A stretch of 64,000 bases of DNA, taken from Thereva unica (taxonomy: Eukaryota; Arthropoda; Insecta; Diptera; Therevidae). This document shows positions 13,001-21,870 of this stretch, in pieces. Numbering within the stretch: the first letter of the stretch is position 1; each line of letters starts with the position of its first letter. The DNA lies in NCBI GenBank assembly GCA_949987705.1, contig OX465281.1, positions 200,123,112 through 200,187,111 on the forward strand, in the 5' to 3' direction. The notes below the pieces were generated by a model. The model saw only the letters and a program-made list of their open reading frames with translations. It was not told where the DNA came from and ran no database searches. The position numbers and the translations under genes are program-made.

Positions 13001-16000
13001 AGTGAATTGGAATTTTTAACGCATGCACAGGAGCAGGTAAAATATGCTCGGTAGAGTGGAATTTACAACGCGTGGGCAGGAGAACTTTGAATGTGTGCGT
13101 TTAACAAAAATATGTTTTCATGTAAGAAAACTTGCGGGGTATTTTAGCACAAGTTTTAAGATATCTATGAAAATTTGTAATTATTAAATTATTTCGATCT
13201 TGACTTTTTCCCAAAGGCAGCCAGAAGAATTTTATTTTCGGATAGAATTTTATTTTCGGTTAAAGTACAATTTCCATGGACTAAAAACTTTCTTTTGAAT
13301 ATGCGCAACGAACTTCAGAAATAAAATCCATTACTTGACAAAAAATCCATTTCTTTACAAAAGCCCTCCAGGCTGCAATTAATCTTAAAACCTTTTAAAG
13401 TAATATTATATATAGGCTGCCAGAAGTATTTCTTTTTACGAGATATGTGTTCGAAAATTATCCGAAAATAAAATTCTTCTGGCTGCCTTTGGGAAAAAGT
13501 CAAGATCGAAATAATTTAATAATTACAAATTTTCATAGATATCTTAAAACTTGTGCTAAAATACCCCGCAAGTTTTCTTACATGAAAACATATTTTTGTT
13601 AAACGCACACATTCAAAGTTCTCCTGCCCACGCGTTGTAAATTCCACTCTACCGAGCATATTTTACCTGCTCCTGTGCATGCGTTAAAAATTCCAATTCA
13701 CTCGGGCACTCTTTGCGTTGTCCTGGGTAGATGCGACGAGTTTTACGACAACGCATGCTCTAGCTCGGGGTCAGGTAGCCGGCTCAGGACCCCTGTCACC
13801 CGAGGGATCATAAATCTTAAAAAAGGAAGATGTGCAATTCGAGTGCTACCCTCTATTTACGGTCTTTCCGACCGAGCTGTCGCCCAAGATCGAAGTGGTA
13901 GCACTCGAATTGCACATCTTCCTTTTTTAAGATTTATGATCCCTCGGGTGACAGGGGTCCTGAGCCGGCTACCTGACCCCGAGCTAGAGCATGCGTTGTC
14001 GTAAAACTCGTCGCATCTACCCAGGACAACGCAAAGAGTGCCCGAGTGAATTGGAATTTTTAACGCATGCACAGGAGCAGGTAAAATATGCTCGGTAGAG
14101 TGGAATTTACAACGCGTGGGCAGGAGAACTTTGAATGTGTGCGTTTAACAAAAATATGTTTTCATGTAAGAAAACTTGCGGGGTATTTTAGCACAAGTTT
14201 TAAGATATCTATGAAAATTTGTAATTATTAAATTATTTCGATCTTGACTTTTTCCCAAAGGCAGCCAGAAGAATTTTATTTTCGGATAATTTTCGAACAC
14301 ATATCTCGTAAAAAGAAATACTTCTGGCAGCCTATATATAATATTACTTTAAAAGGTTTTAAGATTAATTGCAGCCTGGAGGGCTTTTGTAAAGAAATGG
14401 ATTTTTTGTCAAGTAATGGATTTTATTTCTGAAGTTCGTTGCGCATATTCAAAAGAAAGTTTTTAGTCCATGGAAATTGTACTTTAACCGAAAATAAAAT
14501 TCTATCCGAAAATAAAATTCTTCTGGCTGCCTTTGGGAAAAAGTCAAGATCGAAATAATTTAATAATTACAAATTTTCATAGATATCTTAAAACTTGTGC
14601 TAAAATACCCCGCAAGTTTTCTTACATGAAAACATATTTTTGTTAAACGCACACATTCAAAGTTCTCCTGCCCACGCGTTGTAAATTCCACTCTACCGAG
14701 CATATTTTACCTGCTCCTGTGCATGCGTTAAAAATTCCAATTCACTCGGGCACTCTTTGCGTTGTCCTGGGTAGATGCGACGAGTTTTACGACAACGCAT
14801 GCTCTAGCTCGGGGTCAGGTAGCCGGCTCAGGACCCCTGTCACCCGAGGGATCATAAATCTTAAAAAAGGAAGATGTGCAATTCGAGTGCTACCAAATAG
14901 AGGCACTCCGCAAGGAGGAGTACTTTCCCCAGCCCTATGGGTCGTAAGTATGAACAAGCTGTTGTGGTGCATGGAGGCAGAGGGGCATCACGTTCTGGCG
15001 TACAAGCTGGCGTTAACCCAGTAAAAACGGAACTGGTCCTCTTCACAAGGAGGTATAAAACCCGACCTTTAACACCCCCTCCCCACCCTCCGGCTTAACA
15101 AGTTTAGGCTCAAATTTAGCAACAGTGCCAAATATCGGGGTGTATTTCTGGACAAGAAGCTACTCTGGAATGAAGAGCGCATTCAGAAAGCGAACATAAC
15201 GCTTTGGGGCTTCTCCCCTAATATAGTGCGATGGATAGCGATCGTCCGCCCAATACTTTTATACCGGGTTTTAGTATGGTGGCCGACCTTAAGTAAGTCC
15301 AGCGTTCTAAATAAACTACAGAAAGTACAAAGATGCGCGAAGTTATGCATAACAGGAGCACTTTTCTCCACACCTACAGATGCCCTAAATGTTATGTTAT
15401 ACGTTCCTCCTTAAAATCTTGTGGAAAGGAAAAGCGCAAACATTGCAGCCCTTAGAATAATCGGGTTTTTGGACCGGAATCAGGGGAGGGCACACGAAGG
15501 TGCTGAACTCTGTTACTGTCCCCACAAAAATCGACTTCTGCATACCCGAGATTACCTTCACGAGGAACTAGGGAGTGCACATCCCTTCACGTCGTGAGTG
15601 GAGAAATATACCACACAGTTTTCAGGGTGCCATAAACTTCTTTACTGATGGCTCTAAGCTCGAGGGTCGGGGGGAGGAGCAGTATTTTCCCCAGGGCTTG
15701 GGATTGAAGTCTCCTTCCGACTACCCGATCACCCCAGTGTAGACCAAGCGGAGGTTCTAGCTATACAAGTGGCTGCTCTGCAAATCAACCAGCAAGGCGA
15801 TAGGAATCGGACTGTCTACATCTTCTCAGATAGTCAGGCGGCTCTGAAAGGTCTGCGCTCTTGCACAAACAGCTCTGAATGTCGCAGATCTCTTAACGAG
15901 ATGGCTCAACAGTTCAGGACCCTTCTCGTATGGGTGCCCGGACACAGAAATATAGAGGGAAATTGTAAAGCTGACGAACTGGCTAGCTATTCCGCTACTG

Positions 16001-17136
16001 ACCGCTACTCTCCTTCCAGAAGAGGAAAGAATTGGTGTGCCTTGGCACACAATGCAACAATCGAAAAAATATTGGAGGGATCTTAATAAATGCGCTTTGG
16101 CCAAATTAACCTGACCCTCTTATGATTCCAGGCGGACCACTTCACTAGTGGGCCCGGGAGACAAGACTTCTCAGTTATAGTGGGAGTGCTGACAGGACAC
16201 TGTCTGATAGGGACGCATGCGAACAGCTTAGTCCTTGAGACCTACGATTTTTGCAGAAGCTGTAAGAATCTGGACGAGGAGGAAAGTGTACTTCATCTAC
16301 TCTGTCACTGTCCGGCCCTAAGCAGAATGAGGTTAACCACATTTGGTGAACCCTTTCTAAGCACGCTTGCGGAAATCTCGAAGATTGGGATCCCGCAACT
16401 TGGAAGATTCTTTACTTCCTCGCGATGTTCTAGCGAAGAAACGACACTTTAACATCAGGTTTAAAGTGGGATCACAATGGGCCTATCCTTTTGGTCTAAG
16501 TGTATGAGCTTAAACCAACAACTCAGCCATATCTAACCTAACCTATTACAGCCTGCCTATTAGAAAAATTTATGATAACACATCGTCGCTTATCCAGAAT
16601 AGTGTCACAACTCAAAAACAATGAATTTTACAGGGGAGCCATTTGAAAGTTTTTAGTTTCATACAAGCCCATGTTATGATCTTGGATTCCAGCGGGTTTC
16701 CAGCGGTCATTTTTAGCAGTATTAATATGGATTTTTGCTACATAAAAATATGCATATTTAGCTATACATTCATAAAATAAACTCGAAATTAGAAATTTTT
16801 GAGTTGTGCCACTATTCTGGATAAGCGACGACATGTAAATTTGATTAATTCGCTGATTTTACGTTTTATTTCATTTAATTTCAGGCTGTGTTTTCGGATT
16901 ATCCAAAAGGCAATCATGGTGAATACTTAACAATAGTAACATTATCAACAGATCCTCCACAAATATGTCATGGCGCTGGCAGTGACACAGAAGCATCTCA
17001 GGATAAGGCATCAATAACAGCTCTTCAATTACTAAGCACATTGGGACTGGACAACGTAAAACCTAAGAAAGCTCAAGAAGAACAGCAAAAATTAGAAACA
17101 GTTAAAACTGCAATCGTTGAAGGAACTATGGATTGA
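549..17136 (+). CDS. stau: Staufen, double-stranded RNA-binding protein (3' seven coding exons)
   Basis: Seven exons (549-1094, 1150-1289, 5332-5551, 5617-6013, 6070-6282, 6343-6515, 16885-17136) join in frame to 646 residues plus a TGA stop. Visible domains in this partial protein: end of dsRBD1 (1-50, with HCKRFTVTLKLGEEEYTAEG), dsRBD2 split by a long loop rich in P, Q and G (about 75-98 and 183-238), dsRBD3 (260-328), dsRBD4 (374-443) and dsRBD5 (about 548-620). A split dsRBD2 is characteristic of Staufen. In flies Staufen localises maternal and neuroblast mRNAs through dsRBDs 1, 3 and 4, and dsRBD5 binds the adaptor Miranda; that is family knowledge. The start codon is outside the window. 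All donors and acceptors are GT-AG. Two introns carry large transposon loads. No lesion was seen, so the gene looks functional. Confidence 0.93.
1150..1289 (+). CDS. stau: staufen exon: second half of dsRBD2
   Basis: Acceptor TTCCTTTAG, donor GTAAGT. It encodes the dsRBD2 beta strands (ITLIVGKRKFVGIGNTIQL) and the start of the last helix (AKHDAAA). It ends two bases into a codon, which the next exon completes as Arg. Confidence 0.92.
1560..2161 (+). repeat. degenerate tandem repeat inside the Helitron
   Basis: About five diverged units of roughly 110-130 bp. Each carries CAAAATGGCGG-like, CTCGGTATGG-like and TATCAAATGAAAGG-like segments in the same order. Such arrays are common inside insect Helitrons. 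Short ORFs on the - strand here are by-products. Confidence 0.7.
2293..3283 (-). pseudogene. non-LTR retrotransposon fragment, reverse transcriptase
   Basis: The - strand encodes a reverse-transcriptase core with AVYTDFSKAFDRVDHHIL, SGVPQGSHLGPLLFN and the catalytic YADDLKIY. On the - strand the fragment ends in a short (TAAA)n tail (2293-2310), a normal non-LTR 3' end. It is 5' truncated: no endonuclease is present. It is flanked by two copies of the same roughly 132-bp Helitron segment (2161-2292 and 3284-3422), so it landed after the Helitron. The Jockey/CR1 group is likely from the TDFSKAFD motif. Confidence 0.75.
3852..5245. mobile_element. hAT-like non-autonomous element
   Basis: The ends form imperfect inverted repeats (TAGTGATATGTGGCGGGTAA on the left; the right reads TAGTGATGTAAAATACCCAG on the - strand). 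The flanks are TGCACACA (3844-3851) and CGCACACA (5246-5253), 7 of 8 identical, an 8-bp duplication as expected of hAT. No transposase. Another repeat sits inside (4175-5043). Confidence 0.68.
4175..5043. repeat. member of the GTCCATAAATTACGT repeat family
   Basis: The left end GGGGTCGTCCATAAATTACG and the internal GCTCGAACCC, GTCGAGACCCCC and ACGTGTTTACGGGGGTAACC segments match the better-preserved copy at 17819-18300. The right end is decayed. Confidence 0.55.
5332..5551 (+). CDS. stau: staufen exon: end of dsRBD2, first half of dsRBD3
   Basis: The first base completes the split Arg codon; the text then reads ALEVLKPLASVDG, ending the dsRBD2 helix. dsRBD3 begins at KSPISLVHETALKRD and continues through MKTFITLCKVGDIV. 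Donor GTAAGG. The preceding intron (1290-5331) is almost all Helitron. Confidence 0.92.
5617..6013 (+). CDS. stau: staufen exon: end of dsRBD3, dsRBD4
   Basis: Acceptor TTGTTACAG. It encodes the basic dsRBD3 C-terminus (GNGKKISKKRAAEKML), a lysine-rich linker, and dsRBD4 (NPISKLIQIQQALKE to NKKMAKKMAAK). Reading on past 6013 gives a stop after an unrelated tail. Splicing at the unusual donor GTTTGT instead joins in frame to the next exon and completes the dsRBD4 helix, so that junction is preferred. Confidence 0.88.
6070..6282 (+). CDS. stau: staufen exon: end of dsRBD4 and linker
   Basis: It follows a 56-bp intron (6014-6069, GTTTGT...GTTGTAG). The split codon gives Asn, then LLILMGYDN closes dsRBD4. 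The rest is an asparagine-, serine- and glycine-rich linker. It ends one base into a codon before GTAAGT. Confidence 0.88.
6343..6515 (+). CDS. stau: staufen exon: linker and start of dsRBD5
   Basis: Acceptor TTATATTTATAG; the exon ends with a complete CAG before GTAAAT. It encodes a proline- and serine-bearing linker (EVPPPKSPEKAS) and the first helix of dsRBD5 (RPKDQLLYLAQLLGFQ). The rest of the domain is more than 10 kb downstream. Confidence 0.9.
6516..7187. other. start of the 10.4-kb staufen intron, nothing recognised
   Basis: Donor GTAAAT, then mixed sequence with several GCATAC/CACAGGCA-like short repeats between 6910 and 7150. No coding sequence or known repeat end was recognised. 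Confidence 0.4.
7188..8253. mobile_element. hAT-like non-autonomous element with internal array, copy 1
   Basis: The flanks are a perfect 8-bp duplication CTTGTGTG (7180-7187 and 8254-8261). The ends are imperfect inverted repeats: TAGAGTTGAGCCGGAC on the left, and TAGTGTTGGGTAGGAC as the right end read on the - strand. Inside, about seven tandem units contain TTCTTACATTTTTCGAGGG. The same element in opposite orientation lies at 28723-30002. No transposase is encoded. Confidence 0.85.
8254..8618. other. intronic sequence with one protein-like minus-strand ORF
   Basis: The interval between two elements. The - strand has an open frame at 8378-8614 whose translation looks protein-like (YVGKAARVGKASLDVVGGLL) but was not recognised. 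Confidence 0.35.
8623..10156. mobile_element. non-autonomous TIR element with TTAA target duplication
   Basis: The ends are perfect 16-bp inverted repeats (GGGCCTAATACACTCA and its complement) flanked by TTAA at 8619-8622 and 10157-10160. TTAA duplications fit piggyBac- or Kolobok-type transposases. No transposase is present. A segment with CTAGCTATTCATGGTGG occurs twice inside (near 8737 and 8887). Confidence 0.78.
10161..12590. other. staufen intron interior, no gene recognised
   Basis: AT-rich intronic sequence. No convincing ORF or element ends were seen apart from a diverged tRNA-SINE-like stretch near 11,400. Confidence 0.4.
11401..11510 (+). repeat. diverged tRNA-derived SINE-like fragment
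   Basis: The stretch CTACCATCCCAGAGG, then GTGAATTC and GTTCCTTCGC, parallels the clearer tRNA-like copy at 36,620 (CTACTATCCCAGAGA, GTTCGAATCC, GGTCCTTCGC). The B-box here is mutated. Confidence 0.4.
12723..12852. repeat. partial palindrome arm, tandem to element A
   Basis: 130 bp matching the outer part of the 998-bp palindrome arm, from GGTAGC to CTACCCAGGAC, in the same orientation as the arm that follows at once. It is a truncated earlier insertion or an arm duplication. Confidence 0.75.
12853..13850. mobile_element. 998-bp foldback (palindromic) element A
   Basis: It begins GGTAGCACTCGAATTGCACA and ends with the complement. Each arm is about 380 bp and the central roughly 230-bp core is not symmetric. 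Repeated ORFs with MHALKIPIHSG or MTFSQRQPEEF are shadows of the repeat arms and core. The element lies in the RT of the surrounding retrotransposon. Confidence 0.85.
13851..13896 (-). other. 46-bp inverted piece of the host RT ORF between two palindromes
   Basis: Read on the - strand this spacer encodes an RT stretch including SILGDSSVGKTVNR. It would continue in frame into the RGTPQGG text found after element B. Its last 8 bases in that orientation (AAATAGAG) equal the 8 bases right of element B (14895-14902). It is therefore inverted relative to the rest of the RT. Confidence 0.75.
13897..14894. mobile_element. 998-bp foldback (palindromic) element B
   Basis: Same length, ends and arms as element A, with the central core in the opposite orientation, so A and B are mirror copies around the 46-bp spacer. 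The right flank is AAATAGAG, which acts as an 8-bp target duplication if the spacer is considered in its original orientation. No ORF of its own. Confidence 0.85.
16583..16831. mobile_element. 249-bp MITE in the staufen intron
   Basis: TIRs of about 36 bp: TCGTCGCTTATCCAGAATAG on the left and its complement at the right end, with a single-base gap. The interior is AT-rich and non-coding. It lies about 50 bp before the terminal staufen exon. Confidence 0.75.
16885..17136 (+). CDS. stau: staufen terminal exon: rest of dsRBD5, C-terminus
   Basis: Acceptor TTTAATTTCAG. It encodes the dsRBD5 beta strands and last helix (HGEYLTIVTLSTDPPQICHG, then KASITALQLLSTLGLDN), a short charged tail and TGA at 17134-17136. 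Phase 0 matches the upstream exon. Confidence 0.92.
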   Translation, partial: AVFSDYPKGNHGEYLTIVTLSTDPPQICHGAGSDTEASQDKASITALQLLSTLGLDNVKPKKAQEEQQKLETVKTAIVEGTMD

Positions 17137-19364
17137 AAGAAGGAAGTAAAGAAGAAATTGTAACTATCAAGAGAATATAGAAGATGATGATGACATAAAT
17201 TTTGCAATAGTTTTTAAAAGTGAAGGCATATTTGCATGCGAATTGTTTATATGTATTTATAATTTAATTAAAAAAGTAGACGCTAAAAGTTGAAAAAGGT
17301 AAATAATATTAGTCAATATATCAGTGTGTGTAATTCAAAACTACTCTTTAGTTTATTTTTTTTTTATTTTTGTGCTGCCTATGCTTATTATAATTTATTT
17401 ACTGTTTTTTTTAGTTATTATTATTTTCAAAGTAAAATTTATTTAACTTGTGAAAAAGGATGGAAGATTTAAAGTGAAAAAAATAAAAACACAAAAAATG
17501 TAGATTTGAATTACAAAACAAAAATAAAAAATAAAATTAATAAAAAGAAATATAAAATGTATACATAATGAATTTTGTAACATGTCGTCATACTGGCAAA
17601 AAAAAGAAAAAACAAATGAAAAAAATACATGAAAGAAAAATAGACATATTCTTAGTGTGAGAACTCGTCAAACAAATAAAAAATAATTGATTACCATATA
17701 CCTACTACTACTCGGGCATGTATGTTTTTTGATGAAACAAGCAAAAAACAAAATTGGCTTAATTTGTTTAAATTTTTTCCCCATTTATTTTGATATGTTT
17801 TGAGCTTTTTTTATCTTAGGGGCCGTCCATAAATTACGTGAGGCGATTTTTTGACTCCTTCCTCCCGCCTTGGTGAAATTTCGTAAGATTTGGCTCGACC
17901 CCCTCCCCCGTTATCTCACGTCAGATTTTTTAGATTTTAAATTTATTATTTAAATTAAAATACGTATTTACGGTGGTAACCGCTAGTGTTAATTGTAGAA
18001 AGTAATAATTCGAACTCCTACTTGCCTCCTGTCAGGAGGATACCTGAAGTCCTCATCTCCCAGTCAGACTGAGTATTTTATTGCCTTCATCGGGCCGTAC
18101 CTGTAGACCTGTCCTGGTGGCGGCCTGTAAGTGAGAAACATGTTTTACTTAATTTAGCCCAGTTTTCTAGCAATTTTGCACTGTTTCTTGAGGAAAAGTA
18201 ATTACGTGATATTTTCCGCGACCCCCCCCTCCTCCACGTGATGAGATTCGGCTCGACCCCCTCCTCCCCTAAACGCCTTACGTAATTAATGGACGACCCC
18301 TTATTTAAGAATGAAAGATAAATTTATAATAAAAAAAGCTGTTGTTATTGTTTTTTTGGTTTAGAAGGGAAACAAAAAAAATGAAAAGAAATGAGAAAAT
18401 TTTTAAACTTTTAACGAATATAATAAAATAATTAATTAATTATTATTATTAGGCACATGGTAATTAATGGTTAAAAAAAATAATAATTAGTATCTAAATA
18501 CATTTAGTCATATGGTCAATTTTTATAAATTGTTTATTGATAAATAAATATTGCAAAGAAATAATAAAAAAATAAATAAAGTGAAAATAAATATAACAAA
18601 ATGGGATAAATTCATATTATATAATATATAAAAAAAAGAAAAAGATCAAAACAAAAAAAGCAATGCAAATTTAATAATAATATTTACAATCAGCATTTTT
18701 ATTAAAAACGTAAGTAATAGGTTAAAATAAATTTACAACGATCAAAAATGTAAACATGATAATAATAATAAGCAAGCTCTTTATATAACAAAAAAAAAAC
18801 ATTACTACACCCAAAGAAGCTACTATTTATTTTCACTTAACTATGGAATGTTATTTCATATTCCTAGTAAACAAAAAAAATAAAAATATATAATGTCGTG
18901 TGTTGTTAATTATTGTGCTATAAAAATTGACCGTTTAACATAAAGCATAACGAAGAAAAAAGCTATTATAAATGTATTTAAATCTATTTCGTTGAAAAAA
19001 GAAAAAATTAACGAAAAAAAAATCCTCTTGCTCCTCTCTTAAACTTTCCCGCCAACATAAAAATGGAAATATTAAGAAAAGATTGTCGTCAAAACAACTC
19101 ACTAAAATTTTGATCTGTTGATTTTGTTTTAAATATAATTGTTATATTTTTTTATTATTACTATTATTTATATTATTATTATTTAGTTAAATGAATCTCA
19201 TACAGTATTTTATTATTTATGAAAGAAAAAATGAAGAGAAAAAATTTTGTATTTTTGCATTACAAAAGAAAAAACCCAGAATGTTAAGAAATGCATTAAT
19301 TCGTTTCTTTAAAAAAAAAAAGATTTGCAAACGTTTTATTTTTTATTATTACAAAAATCTTCAC
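17137..19364 (+). other. staufen 3' UTR / downstream AT-rich flank
   Basis: Very AT-rich, with many AATAAA and AATAAAA strings (for example around 17,520 and 18,550), none of which singles itself out as the poly(A) signal. A MITE lies at 17819-18300. The same AT-rich texture resumes at 22514 after an inserted transposon, so the original flank was continuous. Confidence 0.5.
17819..18300. mobile_element. 482-bp MITE of the GTCCATAAATTACGT family
   Basis: Left end GGGGCCGTCCATAAATTACG; the right end is the imperfect complement (CGTAATTAATGGACGACCCC). TTA flanks both sides (17816-17818, 18301-18303). The interior has GCTCGACCCCCTCC-type repeats near both ends. Related copies are at 4175 and 40,440. 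Confidence 0.8.
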
Positions 19365-19491
19365 TTAAGGGGGTCCTCGGCTGTTTTTTACGGCTTTTTC
19401 AATAATTTTTTACGGGCAAACCATCGAAATAATAAATTTCATTGTTTTTACATAATCTTTATTAGCATTTAAATTTCTCACCGTCAATCTG

Positions 19492-20551
19492 CTATGCTTG
19501 AACCATACAGTAGGCCTTCGCCTTGTCCTTGAAAGTCTCGCAGAGCTGCGTCGTCTTCCATTTTAGCGATTCACTCGTGCGCCTTTCTGAACGGTCGATC
19601 CGAGAGCTATCACGCTGTCGAACGTCTGAAGGATATGGGCCTTGTGGGCCTATTTTCACTCCCATGGTTTCCAAGGTCTTCAGGATAGATTCGAATCCTC
19701 GACGACTTTTGACTCAGAATGGAGGTGCTTGGGGCAAAAGTCCAGATTGACGAATTGAGCGACTCATTATTATTTTGAGTTTCCAGGCATCTGCTTAACA
19801 ATTCTTTTCTAGATAAATCCTCATAAATTGGCTTTATAACCTTTTGAACTGCTTCAGAAAGAGACGGTTTATCGTGCTTGAATTGCTCAACCTCTCAGAG
19901 AAACTCAGTTCTACGCCATGCGCATCAACTAGATTCGCCTGCATGGCAATTTTGATGCTGTGGAAATCTTGTGGTAGAATGTTGCCCAAATTTCCTTCCT
20001 CATTTCCTCAATAGAATCTGGATATCTTTGTCATCTCACCAATCAATTTATCAGTGAGTTTTCCTGCACCTTTTCCATCAATGCCTTTATAAGATTTTTT
20101 TGCATTTTGGAGCCGAGCCCCCATCGTCTTCCTTTCAACGTGTCCAACATACTCTATATGGTTCTGCCTTCAAAGTACCGTTGAATGTCTTTCTGTCACC
20201 ATCTCCTGTGTATGTCATATATCGAACTTCATGTTTATTTACTGAACGGGAAAGCATTTTCACAACTGCATCTATTTCCATCTTCCCAGAACTTCCAGTA
20301 TGATTTCGGGTACAATTTTCTTCATGATCAGCGAGCCATCCTGTGTATTCAACTGGATCACTATTTTTTTTATTTTTCCACAAATTGCATCCAGCACAAA
20401 AACTACTCATTACACACGCATCAACCACTTTATCGGACTTGTCTTGTTCAAAAGTGTGTCGGTTGCCTGCGAATTTTCGATTTTTAAGTCGATCGTAACG
20501 AGGCGGGGCCTCTCTACTTCCTTTCTTTAACATTTTAAAAATTATTTTCAA
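19492..20551 (-). pseudogene. Mutator-like transposase, decayed
   Basis: The - strand frame 20135-20551 contains FCAGCNLWKNKK, an H-x-C pair (HEENCTRNHTGSSGKME), and YMTYTGDGDRKTF. These resemble the insect 'Mutator-like transposase domain' family (recalled from family knowledge, not searched). The C-terminal frame at 19492-19674 carries GVKIGPQGPYPSDVRQRDSS, similar to the end of that family. The part between has stops and frameshifts. The likely start is the Met of MLKKGSRE at 20533. Confidence 0.6.
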
Positions 20552-21229
20552 AAAATGAGTTACGTGCGACTCGCAAGAGAAAATAGGCAGTACGCTTCAG
20601 CATGCCACAGCAAAACTGAACCAACCGATACTTCACAGCGTCTTAGTCAATATTCGAAAGCGTTTGTCAACGGTCTTCCCTCTACTCGGGCGTAATTCAC
20701 AAAATGTTCAGTTAGATTTAGGGATATCAATACAATGGTCAGCGCCGCTCGGCTTTGGGGAGCAGCGTCGCGCACTCTCCGTAAAGTCAGGGGCGGCGCT
20801 TTCATAGGTGCGAATGGTGCACTTGCACCGGGCACAATTTCAGAAATTAAGATTTAAGAAAATTAAAAAGCATATTTTTCACGTTTGCAAGAAATTAAAC
20901 AAATTTCTGTACTTTCTCATGCAAGAAAAAAAGGGGAAATTTCACTTCTTCTTGTACAGAAAGTTTGCAAAGATTTTAGCTTCGACATTCGAGAAATTCG
21001 GGAAAAAATCTCCCAAGTAAAGAAACTTTTCTTTTTGAAAATTCTGTAAAAGCACCATATCGACACACACACAAATGAAAAATTGTTCCGAGGTCTCTGT
21101 ACTGTGTATTGCTGTTTACCATGATTGATATAAACCTGAGGGGGCTATTGGTGCACCTTTAAATTCTGTTTCAACAATTATTAAAAGAGGTAAATGAACG
21201 AAATGAGAAGAACAAAACTTCTTGTGGCA

Positions 21230-21870
21230 AGAGCTCCTCTTTAATTGCTCTCTTTTGTTTGTTCACTGGCCTCAGTCCAACTGTTGCTTTTTCGCAAGAA
21301 GTTAGAAATGAAAAAGCTTACTGGAATGATATTCCATTATTCCAGTTGATAAATCTCTTTGAGTGAAATTACACGACCATTCACTTGGGACTCACGTCAA
21401 ACCTGTCTGTGTAAAATTTGAGTATTACACGGTGCATTCAAATTTCTGCCTCTTTTCCGTGTAACAATTCTATTGTCTATGTGGTTGTGCACAAATCAAC
21501 AAAAATTCTTATAATCGCAGTCCCAGTGAAAAAAGTTAAGCTTGTGTTAGTGTAATTTGCTGTGAGACCGAAATTTTTCTTGGCTTCACAAGTGAGACCA
21601 ACACATGCACTTCCTTGCGCCCCCTTGTCTAAAAAACCGGTTTATTGGAAGTGATTGGAAAGTGAGTCTGGGAAAGTGATAGGTCGTGTAATTTGGCTCT
21701 TTTGAGCGAGCTTTTAGGTTCTCAATTTCATGTTCTGTTGGGCGAACTCACGCTTTATTTTTCCTCAGCTCAATATGTGAAAATGTATGCGAACTCAGAG
21801 AAATATTTAATATCAGTATACCAATTTGCTTGAACTTACGCGGTTCGGCCAGTGAAGCTGGGGTCTTACT
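21230..21870. repeat. dispersed repeat, copy 1 (interrupted by MITE)
   Basis: Shared blocks GGAATGATATTCCATTATTC, CAATTTCATGTTCTGTTGGG and CAATATGTGAAAATGTATG recur at 36330-36610 and, more diverged, at 24120-24370. The 339-bp MITE splits this copy at 21361. Confidence 0.6.
21361..21699. mobile_element. 339-bp MITE, copy 1
   Basis: The TIR begins GAGTGAAATTACACGACC and ends GGTCGTGTAATTTGGCTC, flanked by TTT (21358-21360, 21700-21702). The same element in opposite orientation is at 40835-41176. The 36,480 copy of the surrounding repeat lacks it, so the empty site can be seen. Confidence 0.83.

Larger units (their letters stand above)
12590..16540 (+). pseudogene. non-LTR retrotransposon with RNase H, interrupted and decayed
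   Basis: Pieces of one element are in order on the + strand: RT with YTLAAFLDIEGAF (about 12,660-12,705), RT with GTPQGGVLSPALW (14,900 on), a thumb-like region with VQRCAKLCITGAL (15,300), RNase H with FFTDGSKL (15,640) and YIFSDSQAALKGL (15,820), and a C-terminal zinc-knuckle-like CRSCKNLDEEESVLHLLCHC (16,250). This order fits RNase-H-bearing clades (R1/LOA/I group). Frameshifts and stops are frequent and the endonuclease is missing. The palindromic insertions at 12853-14894 split the RT between its motif A and GTPQGG regions. Confidence 0.75.

Noticed and set aside
12759..15024. Repeated ORFs with MHALKIPIHSG and MTFSQRQPEEF
   Set aside because: They are the same palindrome arm or core read four or two times on alternating strands. 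No family was recognised and no start context is consistent.
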